NCBI GenBank assembly: GCA_005777415.1
Contig: SXMI01000070.1
Span: forward strand, 1 to 16,701
Direction: 5' to 3'
Source: Actinomycetota bacterium
GTDB taxonomy: Bacteria > Actinomycetota > Acidimicrobiia > Acidimicrobiales > Microtrichaceae
Length of the DNA: 16,701 bases
Part shown: one piece after another, positions 1 to 5,975 of the stretch
How the letters are laid out: each line of letters opens with the position of its first letter
Numbering within the stretch: the stretch's first letter is position 1
Translations under genes and position numbers: made by a program
The notes under the pieces: model-generated
Databases searched by the model: none
What the model saw: only the letters and a program-made list of their open reading frames with translations
What the model was told of the DNA's origin: nothing

Positions 1-327
1 CGCCCGGTTGGCGGCGAACGCATCGACCTCGTCGACCGGACGACGGACGTCCCACCGCCCGTCCGGTCGGGCCACGGCCGCACTCCCACGGGTGGCCGGT
101 GCCGCACCGGGGAACCCGGACTCGTCGTGACCGGTCGCGGTCTCGCCCGGAACGTAGAGGGGCTGCACGTCGACGCCGCCGTCGGTGCTCGACAGGAGGG
201 AGTCGAACGACCGACCCTTCAGTGCGGTCTCGACGGCGGACTCCCAGTCCGCCCGGCTCGCCTCCGGGAAGGCGGCCGCCAACGGCGGCAGCAGCGGACC
301 GGGCGATGTCCCCTCGGCTCCTGACAC
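1..327 (-). CDS. mutA: Methylmalonyl-CoA mutase small (beta) subunit, N-terminal part
   Basis: The gene runs off the left edge, leaving 109 codons. The visible protein has the N-terminal signature of the methylmalonyl-CoA mutase family: FPEASRADWESAVETAL near residues 20-36, then KGRSFDSLLSSTDGGVDVQPLY near 38-58, then a FPGAAPATRG segment near 72-81 and a WDVRR segment near 92. In this family these build the start of the substrate-binding TIM barrel. The enzyme interconverts methylmalonyl-CoA and succinyl-CoA with adenosylcobalamin. The sequence after the GTG is divergent and lacks a long lead, as is usual for the small, non-catalytic subunit, so I favour mutA over the large mutB. The start at 327 is supported by a strong Shine-Dalgarno, GAGGAGG at 333-339, five bases upstream. 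The large subunit would be expected next, outside the window. Family assignment is firm; the subunit call is less so. Confidence 0.85.
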   Translation of the reverse strand, partial: MSGAEGTSPGPLLPPLAAAFPEASRADWESAVETALKGRSFDSLLSSTDGGVDVQPLYVPGETATGHDESGFPGAAPATRGSAAVARPDGRWDVRRPVDEVDAFAANRA

Positions 328-383
328 GTCGACCTCCTCGACCTCCGGCGGCGACCCTCTCGGTCGGCCTCGGGATCGCCGGG

Positions 384-389
384 AGGCTA
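384..389 (-). promoter_or_regulatory. Probable -10 element of mutA, overlapping the upstream stop codon
   Basis: On the minus strand the hexamer reads TAGCCT, the same sequence found before the desaturase and binding-protein genes in this window. It would start transcription near 377 and leave a leader of about 50 bases that contains the GAGGAGG ribosome site. Its first three bases are the TAG stop codon of the ferric-reductase-like gene. The assignment rests on motif similarity only. Confidence 0.5.
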
Positions 390-1100
390 CCGGAGGGCGC
401 CGCCCGGCTCCGAAGCGGCAGGTGAGCCCGGACCCCGGTAGGGCGGCGGTCGCAGGACGGGACCCTCGGCGACTGCCGTCGCACCCACGGTCGGACCGTC
501 GGCCGGGACCGCCGCCCGGGTCCTGCGTCCGGTGCCGCCCCGGGCCGAGGCCGGGAGTGGTCGACGGGTCGACCGGTCGCCGAGCGTGAGCACCCGGTAG
601 AGGGTGAGGAAGAGCATGGCCGCCGCCAGCCCCAGGGTCGCCCAGCGGAACCACGGGTTCGATGCGTCGGTGCCCGCCGTCATGGCGTGCACCCCGACGA
701 GCACGCCCACGGGGAACGAGAGCAGGTGGACGGCGTGCCAGCGACGACGCGGCATCCGGCGCTGCAGGAGCGAGGTGACCTGGACCACGGCGAGGAGCCA
801 GATTGCGAACACCCCCCAGGCGACCGCCGTCGGTTCCCAGTCGGACGCGAACGGCACGACGAGTTCGACGACCGTGAACTCCTCGTAGCTGTCGGCCCAG
901 AGGGCGAGCAGGTGGACGACGACGAAGACCACCGAGAGGCCGGCCAGACCCCGGTGCAGGTCGGTCAGCCAGGCCGGCAGTCCCTTGCGGACGACGATGC
1001 GGGTGCTGAGCAGCAGCCCCCAGACGATCGTCACCGCGATGAGCACCGCGGCGACCATCCCGCTGGAACGCGCCACGAACCACCAGAACTGCTCGTTCAC
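387..1100 (-). CDS. Ferric-reductase-like transmembrane haem protein
   Basis: This is a 237-residue membrane protein with about five hydrophobic helices (near 16-34, 47-70, 92-112, 124-142 and 152-172). Histidines sit inside or at the ends of helices 2 and 4 (H49 and H63; H122 or H125 and H138). That is the spacing expected for b-haem ligands in the ferric-reductase-like/YedZ transmembrane family, which passes electrons across the membrane. Positive charges (RIVVRK, RRMPRRR, RSTRR) place the loops after helices 1, 3 and 5 in the cytosol. A disordered Pro/Arg/Ala-rich tail of about 60 residues follows helix 5. There is no FAD or NADPH domain, so the electron source is another protein. The GTG start overlaps the stop of the ApbE gene by four bases (GTGA), so the two are translationally coupled. 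The exact subfamily is uncertain. Confidence 0.8.
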   Translation of the reverse strand: MNEQFWWFVARSSGMVAAVLIAVTIVWGLLLSTRIVVRKGLPAWLTDLHRGLAGLSVVFVVVHLLALWADSYEEFTVVELVVPFASDWEPTAVAWGVFAIWLLAVVQVTSLLQRRMPRRRWHAVHLLSFPVGVLVGVHAMTAGTDASNPWFRWATLGLAAAMLFLTLYRVLTLGDRSTRRPLPASARGGTGRRTRAAVPADGPTVGATAVAEGPVLRPPPYRGPGSPAASEPGGALR

Positions 1101-2095
1101 CGGGCCGTCCTCACCGGGGTCAACAGATCGTCGGCCACCTCACCACCATCGGCACGGGGCCCGTGGACCATGAACTCCCCGGCCCGATCGCCGAGGACGG
1201 CCTGGATTCCGTCGAGCGTGGTGACGAGCACGCCGCAGCCCTCGGCCATCCGACGGAGTTCGGGTGACGGGCCCCCGTCGGACCAGTCGACGAGCGCAGC
1301 CGTCGCCAGGGCCTCCGCCCACCAGGCCGTGTCGGCGATCACGGTCACCGAGGCGGCCGGACCCCGGACGGGACGCCGCGTGCGGGGATCGATCACATGG
1401 TGGACCGACTCGCCGTCGGTGGTCCGCCACGTGCGGCGGAGCCGGGACGAGGTGGCCAGTGCGCCGCCGCCGACCGCCACCCGGACGAGCGGCCCCACGA
1501 GGTGGTCGACCTCGACCTCCCAGCCGTCGGTCGGCGGAGGGCCGCCCGCCCGCAGGTCGCCACCGACGTTGACCAGCACAGCGACATCGGGACCGGCACC
1601 CACCAGGAACTCGGCGACGACCAGGTCGGCAGCGAGACCCTTGCCGATCCCACCGGGATCGAGACGCGCACCGACCGGCAGCCGGACGAGTCCGGACGAC
1701 TCGTCGACGTGGATCCGATCGACCGGGTGGTGGACGGGGGCGACCCGGCCGCCTCGATCCCCGGACCATGGGAAGGGCCGGTCGTAGCCGAGTCCGACGA
1801 GTGCGTCACCGACCAGCGGGTCGAACCGGCCGCCGGTCAGCTGCCAGGCGAGCACGGCGTGGGCCACGAGCGTCGCCGTGTCGGACCCGACCACCGCCGG
1901 CGCGCCGTCGAGCGCGTTCAGCTGCGACACCTCGCTGTCATCGAGGAACCGCGACCAGGTCCGCTCCAGTTGGACCAGTCGCTGCAGCACCTGATCAGGG
2001 TCCGGCTCGACCCCGTCGGTGCGGGGTCCGGCGGTCCGGACCAGGACATCGACGTCGGTCCCCATGAGATGGGCCGAGGCCCGCCGCAGCGTCAC
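1097..2095 (-). CDS. apbE: FAD:protein FMN transferase (ApbE family)
   Basis: The 332-residue protein carries the ApbE signatures in order: MGTDVDV near 11-17, ERTWSRF...SEVSQLN near 44-60, FDP at 91-93, DPGGIGKGLAAD at 146-157, NVGGD at 176-180, ALATSS near 212-217, HHVIDP at 232-237 and ADTAWWAEALATA near 254-266. ApbE enzymes use FAD and magnesium to attach FMN covalently to a Ser or Thr of a redox protein. There is no signal peptide or lipobox, so the enzyme should act in the cytosol, whereas many bacterial ApbE proteins are exported. The length is normal. The gene begins 11 bases after the stop of the Ser/Gly-rich protein gene and overlaps the ferric-reductase-like gene by four bases, so it is the third gene of an operon. 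No FMN-binding-domain protein, the usual target, is present in the window. Confidence 0.93.
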   Translation of the reverse strand: MTLRRASAHLMGTDVDVLVRTAGPRTDGVEPDPDQVLQRLVQLERTWSRFLDDSEVSQLNALDGAPAVVGSDTATLVAHAVLAWQLTGGRFDPLVGDALVGLGYDRPFPWSGDRGGRVAPVHHPVDRIHVDESSGLVRLPVGARLDPGGIGKGLAADLVVAEFLVGAGPDVAVLVNVGGDLRAGGPPPTDGWEVEVDHLVGPLVRVAVGGGALATSSRLRRTWRTTDGESVHHVIDPRTRRPVRGPAASVTVIADTAWWAEALATAALVDWSDGGPSPELRRMAEGCGVLVTTLDGIQAVLGDRAGEFMVHGPRADGGEVADDLLTPVRTAR

Positions 2096-2106
2096 CCTGC
2101 CCTGCC

Positions 2107-2661
2107 TCAGCTCGCCGAGGACCGGGTCGCCGGTGCGGGCCGGGGTGCCGGTGCCGGACGGGGGGCGCTGGCTGCGCCCGACGACCCCGACGAACCCGAC
2201 GACTGGGCGCCGGCCGAGCCACGTGCGGACGAACCGGACGAGCCGGACGAACCCGACGATCCGGACGAACCCGACGAACGGCCGGAGGACGTCGACGAGT
2301 CGGGTCGACGGGACGATCCGCCACCGGAGGACGAACCCGACGACGAGGAGTCACCGGACTCACCGGTCCACGGTGCCGGGACGTGGTGGCGTCGGATGAT
2401 CACCACAGGCGGCGGTGCCGTGGTACTCGGCGGTGGTGGCGCCGAGGTCGGGACCGTCGACGTCGCCTGGGCGTCGATCTGCTCGGCGCTCGACCCCATG
2501 ACGGCGACGAGCGCGAACATCGCAGCGGAGGCGACACCGGCGGTCAGGGTGCGGGCGACGACCGCCGGGTGGCGTCGGGGTCGACGCCCGCGACGGGCAG
2601 GGCCCGCCGGTCCGGTGACCGGCCCGCCCGGATCCCGCGAGCGATCAGTCGTCGTCGTCAC
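2107..2661 (-). CDS. Membrane-anchored Ser/Gly-rich low-complexity protein
   Basis: I do not recognise this 184-residue protein. It has an Arg-rich N-terminus (about 1-33), one hydrophobic helix (about 34-56), a Pro/Thr linker, a short RRHH patch near 90-93, and a long Ser/Gly tail dominated by SSG triplets (about 104-162) that ends in Pro/Ala/Arg repeats. Charge places the N-terminus in the cytosol and the tail outside. The chosen start is the GTG at 2661, which overlaps the end of the upstream acidic-tail gene by 17 bases and would be translationally coupled to it. An upstream extension in the same frame is possible, but it would lie within that gene and be highly basic and repetitive. Position between the acidic-tail protein and ApbE makes it part of the redox operon. 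A role as spacer, scaffold or flavinylation target is conceivable but not shown. Confidence 0.65.
   Translation of the reverse strand: MTTTTDRSRDPGGPVTGPAGPARRGRRPRRHPAVVARTLTAGVASAAMFALVAVMGSSAEQIDAQATSTVPTSAPPPPSTTAPPPVVIIRRHHVPAPWTGESGDSSSSGSSSGGGSSRRPDSSTSSGRSSGSSGSSGSSGSSGSSARGSAGAQSSGSSGSSGAASAPRPAPAPRPAPATRSSAS
2228..2281 (-). repeat. Six tandem copies of a 9-base repeat encoding SSG units
   Basis: On the plus strand the unit is gacgaaccg with small variations, repeated six times in register without gaps. On the minus strand it encodes consecutive Ser-Ser-Gly triplets of the Ser/Gly-rich protein. Because the unit is a multiple of three, copy-number changes would lengthen or shorten the tail without a frameshift. 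Confidence 0.85.
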
Positions 2662-3136
2662 GGCCGTCGTCCGCGTCGCGGTCCTCGTCCTCGTCCTCGT
2701 ACTCGAACTCCTCGTCCTCGTCGTCGTCGGTCCACGTCGGTGCCGGAGCCGGGGTCGGTTCCTCGAAGGACTGCAGTCCGCCCGATCCCGACGAGCCCGA
2801 CGAGCCAGCCGACCAGTCGCTCGACGGCCCACCGCCCGAGGAGCCACCGGCCGAGGGGTCCTCGACCCCGGGGGCGACGACCTCGGGTGCACCACCCGGG
2901 TCCGGAGCGCCGACGGGCGGCACCGGGGGCAGGTCCGCCACGGTCACGTCCACGACGATCGTGGACGGCACCGGGGCGACCCCGGTCGTGCTCGTCGTCT
3001 CGACGGCGGCCAGCTGGCCCGCCGGGGTCGGACTCGGGTCGGACCCGGTCGAGACGTTGACCGCCACGGCGGCGCCGGCGGCGCCGGCGGTCAGGAAGGT
3101 GGCGACGAAGGTGGCGACGAGCTGCTTGGTGATCAC
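2645..3136 (-). CDS. Membrane-anchored protein with an acidic C-terminal tail
   Basis: I do not recognise this protein as a named family. It has 163 residues: a hydrophobic N-terminal segment (about 6-26) that could be an anchor or signal peptide, a Pro/Val/Thr-rich middle, a short Gly/Ser stretch (about 97-120) and a strongly acidic tail (about 137-163) made almost only of Asp and Glu, with F144 and Y146. The start is the GTG at 3136, because a TAGCGT hexamer lies seven bases upstream, matching the leaderless pattern of other genes here; it also puts the hydrophobic segment at the N-terminus. The open frame extends further upstream, but that part looks like a non-coding lead. This is the first gene of the ApbE/ferric-reductase-like operon and faces the two-component system. 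The acidic tail could bind cations or a basic partner, which is a guess. Confidence 0.7.
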   Translation of the reverse strand: MITKQLVATFVATFLTAGAAGAAVAVNVSTGSDPSPTPAGQLAAVETTSTTGVAPVPSTIVVDVTVADLPPVPPVGAPDPGGAPEVVAPGVEDPSAGGSSGGGPSSDWSAGSSGSSGSGGLQSFEEPTPAPAPTWTDDDEDEEFEYEDEDEDRDADDGRDDDD

Positions 3137-3143
3137 GGAACCA

Positions 3144-3149
3144 ACGCTA
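3144..3149 (-). promoter_or_regulatory. -10 element of the redox operon (leaderless)
   Basis: On the minus strand this reads TAGCGT, followed by seven bases and the GTG at 3136. No -35 sequence is visible at the expected distance (CCTCCC at 3167-3172). The direct repeat at 3162-3183 occupies that position instead, as in promoters activated by PhoB/OmpR-type regulators. Confidence 0.6.
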
Positions 3150-3161
3150 CGAGGAGCCGCT

Positions 3162-3183
3162 CCAGCGGGAGGCCAGCGGACGG
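3162..3183. promoter_or_regulatory. Direct repeat, probable response-regulator operator
   Basis: Two head-to-tail 11-base units (ccagcgggagg and ccagcggacgg) differ at two positions. They can be read as a 7-base repeat CCAGCGG, a 4-base spacer, and CCAGCGG again. A 7-4-7 direct repeat with one helical turn per unit is the known site architecture of winged-helix OmpR/PhoB/PhoP-type regulators. It lies 12 bases upstream of the redox-operon -10 and covers its missing -35. The divergent gene encodes just such a regulator. Confidence 0.55.
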
Positions 3184-3237
3184 TGAGGATTCGGTAAAGC
3201 CGTCCGCCCCGGGCCCGGCCTGGGGCCACGGCTGTGC

Positions 3238-3243
3238 GACCCT
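3238..3243 (+). promoter_or_regulatory. Possible -10 element of the response-regulator gene
   Basis: GACCCT lies six bases before the GTG at 3250. It differs from the TACCCT seen elsewhere in the first base only. The spacing fits the leaderless pattern, but the weaker hexamer makes this tentative. Confidence 0.35.
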
Positions 3244-3249
3244 GTGGTC

Positions 3250-3972
3250 GTGCGAGTCCTGGTGGTCGAGGACGACCCGTCGATCGCTGACGCGATCGTC
3301 AGCGGGTTGCGTCGGAACGGGTTCGACCCGACGCTCGTCGGGACGGGCGCCGACGCGATCGCCGGAGCCTCGGACGTGGACCTGGTGGTGCTCGACCTCG
3401 GACTGCCCGACCTGGACGGCACGGAGGTCTGTCGACGGATCAGGGAGCGGTCGTCGGTCCCCATCATCGTGGCGAGCGCCCGGTCCGAGGAGTTCGATCG
3501 GGTCGTCCTGCTCGAGTCGGGTGCCGACGACTACGTGGTGAAGCCCTTCGGACTCCGTGAGCTCATCGCCCGGATCCGAGCGGTGGCCCGACGGAGCGCA
3601 GGAGGACCCACCTCCGAGGTCGCCCCGATCAGCGTCGGCGCGATCACCGTGGACGAGCGCCGCCGGTCGGTGGCCGTGGATGGCGAGGACGTGCAGTTGA
3701 CGGCGCGGGAGTTCGACCTGCTCGCCTACCTGGCACGCGACCCCGGCGGCGTGGCCCGTCGCAGCGACATCCTGCACGACGTCTGGGACCCGAACTGGTT
3801 CGGTTCGGCCAAGACCCTGGACGTCCACGTGGCGTCGCTCCGGCGGAAGCTGGGCCACCCCGAGTGGATCGAGGCCGTCCGGGGGGTCGGGTTCCGACTC
3901 GTCGAGCACCCGGGAGGCGACCGGTCGGGACCGGGTGACGGCGCCGCGACGTCGCCACCGAGCGATCCGTGA
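3250..3972 (+). CDS. OmpR-family response regulator
   Basis: A 240-residue two-domain regulator. The receiver domain (about 1-115) has the acidic pair E7/D8/D9, the phosphoacceptor D49 in VVLDLGLPDLDG, S76 in the switch position, and K98 in VVKPF. The winged-helix DNA-binding domain (about 125-220) has the typical LTAREFDLL, TLDVHVASLRRKL and VRGVGFRL segments. The start is set at the GTG at 3250 rather than the GTG two codons earlier, because it gives the standard RVLVVEDD opening and fits the leaderless spacing. It overlaps the kinase gene by four bases, so the pair is co-transcribed and should act together. The direct repeat upstream suggests it controls the divergent ApbE/ferric-reductase-like operon. 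The stimulus is unknown. Confidence 0.95.
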   Translation: MRVLVVEDDPSIADAIVSGLRRNGFDPTLVGTGADAIAGASDVDLVVLDLGLPDLDGTEVCRRIRERSSVPIIVASARSEEFDRVVLLESGADDYVVKPFGLRELIARIRAVARRSAGGPTSEVAPISVGAITVDERRRSVAVDGEDVQLTAREFDLLAYLARDPGGVARRSDILHDVWDPNWFGSAKTLDVHVASLRRKLGHPEWIEAVRGVGFRLVEHPGGDRSGPGDGAATSPPSDP

Positions 3973-5375
3973 GGGCGCGGATCCTGGGCGCGTTCGTCCT
4001 CGTCGCCGCCTTCGTCCTGGCACTCGTCGAGCTGCCGCTCGGCATCACCTACGCCTCCCGTCAGGAGGAACGTCTGCTCGCCGACATCGAGCGCGACGCC
4101 CGGATCCTGGCCAGCCTGGTCGAGGAACAGGTCGAGGCCGGCGACCTCGGCTCGGTCACGTCGACGCTCCGGCAGTACGAGTTGCGGACCGGTGGCCGGG
4201 TGCTCCTCACCGATGACGCCGGACGGACCATCCTCGACTCCGAGCCGGGGGTGGCCCTGGGGCGTGACTACTCGACACGACCTGAGATCGCCGCCGCGCT
4301 GTCCGGTACCCAGCTCTCGGGCATCCGGGCCTCGGAGACCCTGGGCGGCGACCTCGCGTTCGTCGCCGTCCCGATCGCCACGGGCGGTGAGTTGGGCGGC
4401 GTCGTCCGGGTCACCTTCCCGACCGACGTCCTCGAGCAGCAGGTCCGCGCCAACTGGCTGCGGTTGGCGCTCCTCTCGGCCTTCGTCCTGGCCGCCGCAG
4501 CGGCCTTCGGGTGGATCGTCGCGTCGTGGGTGCTGCGCCCGGTTCGCCAGCTGCAGGCAGCGACCGACCAGCTCGCGGACGGCGATCTGGACGCCCGACT
4601 CGACCTGGACCACGGTCCACCCGAGCTGGTCGAGCTGGCGGACCGCTTCGACGGCATGGCGGACCGGCTGGCCGCCCTGCTCGCGTCCCGGGATGCCTTC
4701 GTCGCCGACGCCTCGCACCAGCTCCGAACGCCACTGACGGCACTCCGTCTGCGGCTCGACCTCCTGGAGGACGTCGCCGGCGACGACCCGGCGGTCAGCT
4801 CCGAGCTCGAGGCGATCGCCGCCGAGGTGGACCGGTTGTCGGCGCTGGTCGAGGGGCTGCTCGAGCTCGCCCGCACGAGCGGTGACGGCCACCGCACGGT
4901 CGAGGTCGACCTGGGCGCGACGGCGACCGCCGGAGCCGCCCGGTGGGGTCCGCTCGCCGCCGAACGCGGCGTCGGCGTGACCGTGGAGGTCGACGACCCA
5001 CCGCCGGTCCTGGCCAGTGCCATCGAGGGCGCCGTCGACCAGATCCTCGACAACCTGGTGGACAACGCGCTGGAGGTCTCCCCCGCCGGCAGCTCCATCG
5101 ACCTCACCGTGCGTCGCACCGGGCACGGCACCGCCACGCTCGAGGTCCGCGACCGCGGCCCGGGACTCGACCCCGCCGCCCGGGACCGGGCCGTGGATCG
5201 CTTCTGGCGAGCGGCCGACGCCGCCCCGGGCGGATCCGGCCTGGGACTGGCCATCGTCGCCGACCTGACCCGCCGCAGCGGGGGCGAGGTCCTGCTGACC
5301 GACCCGACCGACGGACCCGGTCTGCTGGCCCGCGTCACGCTCCCGCTGCGGTCGACGGACGGACCCGGCGGCTGA
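3969..5375 (+). CDS. Two-component sensor histidine kinase
   Basis: A 468-residue HAMP-type membrane kinase. Helix 1 (about 5-22) and helix 2 (about 165-187) flank an extracytoplasmic sensor region (about 25-160) that I cannot assign to a named fold. A HAMP linker follows (about 188-240). The dimerisation/phosphoacceptor domain has H250 in DASHQLRTPL. The ATPase domain shows the N box DNLVDNALE (361-369), G1 DRGPG (395-399), the F box RFWRA (411-415) and G2 GGSGLGLA (421-428). All key residues are intact, so it should be active. The GTG start overlaps the regulator stop by four bases (GTGA). The likely output is control of the divergent redox operon, so the signal may relate to envelope redox state or metal supply, which is inference. 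Confidence 0.95.
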   Translation: MRARILGAFVLVAAFVLALVELPLGITYASRQEERLLADIERDARILASLVEEQVEAGDLGSVTSTLRQYELRTGGRVLLTDDAGRTILDSEPGVALGRDYSTRPEIAAALSGTQLSGIRASETLGGDLAFVAVPIATGGELGGVVRVTFPTDVLEQQVRANWLRLALLSAFVLAAAAAFGWIVASWVLRPVRQLQAATDQLADGDLDARLDLDHGPPELVELADRFDGMADRLAALLASRDAFVADASHQLRTPLTALRLRLDLLEDVAGDDPAVSSELEAIAAEVDRLSALVEGLLELARTSGDGHRTVEVDLGATATAGAARWGPLAAERGVGVTVEVDDPPPVLASAIEGAVDQILDNLVDNALEVSPAGSSIDLTVRRTGHGTATLEVRDRGPGLDPAARDRAVDRFWRAADAAPGGSGLGLAIVADLTRRSGGEVLLTDPTDGPGLLARVTLPLRSTDGPGG

Positions 5376-5377
5376 CC

Positions 5378-5383
5378 TACGCT
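5378..5383 (+). promoter_or_regulatory. -10 element of the DoxX-like gene (leaderless)
   Basis: TACGCT lies three bases after the kinase stop codon and six bases before the GTG at 5390. It gives the DoxX-like gene its own transcription start at the first base of its start codon. Confidence 0.5.
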
Positions 5384-5389
5384 CCGATC

Positions 5390-5923
5390 GTGAGCATCTC
5401 CACGACCGAGTTCGACACCGTCATGCTGATCGCCCGGGTGGTGGTGGGGATCACGATCTTCGTCCACGGCTACAACAAGGCCTTCCGGGGCGGCCGGATC
5501 CCCGGCACCGCCAACTGGTTCGCAGGTCTGGGGATGCGCCGGCCGAGCAGCACCGTCCATGCGTACGCCGCCGCCACGACGGAGTTGGGCACGGGCGTCC
5601 TCCTGTGCCTCGGCCTGCTGACCCCGCTCGCCGCCGCCGGCGTCATCGGGATCTGCACCGTGGCGGCGTGGGTCGACCACCGGGGCGCCTTCCTGATGTT
5701 CAAGAACGGCGTCGAGTACGTCCTGGTGCTGGCCACCCTCTGCCTCGTGATCGGGGCGTTCGGGCCCGGAGCCTGGTCGCTCGACTCGGCCCTCGGCCTG
5801 GACACGACCCTCACCTCCGGCTGGCGGGGGCTGGCGATCGCGGCGCTGCTCGGGGTCGGCTCCGGCGTCGCCACGCTGGCCCTGTGCTGGCGACCGGTGC
5901 CCACCGACGAGTCCGGCGCCTGA
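5390..5923 (+). CDS. DoxX family membrane protein
   Basis: A 177-residue protein with about four hydrophobic helices (near 8-27, 58-79, 82-95 with 108-127, and 146-167). It has the DoxX-type opening LIARVVVGITIFVHGYNKAF (about 13-32) and a TTELGTGVLLCLGLLTPLAA segment (about 63-82). DoxX-like proteins are small quinone-pathway or redox-associated membrane proteins; most members have no proven reaction. The GTG at 5390 is chosen because a TACGCT hexamer lies six bases upstream; a longer reading would run back into the kinase gene. It follows the kinase by 14 bases on the same strand, so it may also receive read-through from the two-component operon. An N-terminal H26 and a loop H57 are visible, but I cannot assign ligands. 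Confidence 0.8.
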   Translation: MSISTTEFDTVMLIARVVVGITIFVHGYNKAFRGGRIPGTANWFAGLGMRRPSSTVHAYAAATTELGTGVLLCLGLLTPLAAAGVIGICTVAAWVDHRGAFLMFKNGVEYVLVLATLCLVIGAFGPGAWSLDSALGLDTTLTSGWRGLAIAALLGVGSGVATLALCWRPVPTDESGA

Positions 5924-5949
5924 CCGCGCGTCGACCGAAACTCCAGTTC

Positions 5950-5962
5950 CCCGACGGTCGGG
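5950..5962. promoter_or_regulatory. 13-base perfect palindrome upstream of the GAF-like gene
   Basis: CCCGAC, a central G and GTCGGG form a perfect inverted repeat. It ends 13 bases before the GTG at 5976 and would overlap the promoter of that gene. It could be a dimeric-regulator site. Short GC-rich palindromes also arise by chance in such DNA. Confidence 0.3.
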
Positions 5963-5975
5963 CCGATGGTCCCCC

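Noticed and set aside
2180..2290. Regular short repeats that might suggest a CRISPR array
   Set aside because: The 9-base units are contiguous with no spacers and encode SSG triplets in a coding frame.
2107..2661. Ser/Gly-rich protein as a canonical ApbE target
   Set aside because: Its SSGAASAP segment near residue 160 resembles but does not match the GAT-type acceptor motif, so I do not claim it as a flavinylation site.
1397..3541. A very long plus-strand open frame opposite the ApbE operon
   Set aside because: Its translation is biased, charged and repetitive with no family motif, while the minus strand carries ApbE with full motifs. It is an antisense by-product of high GC content.
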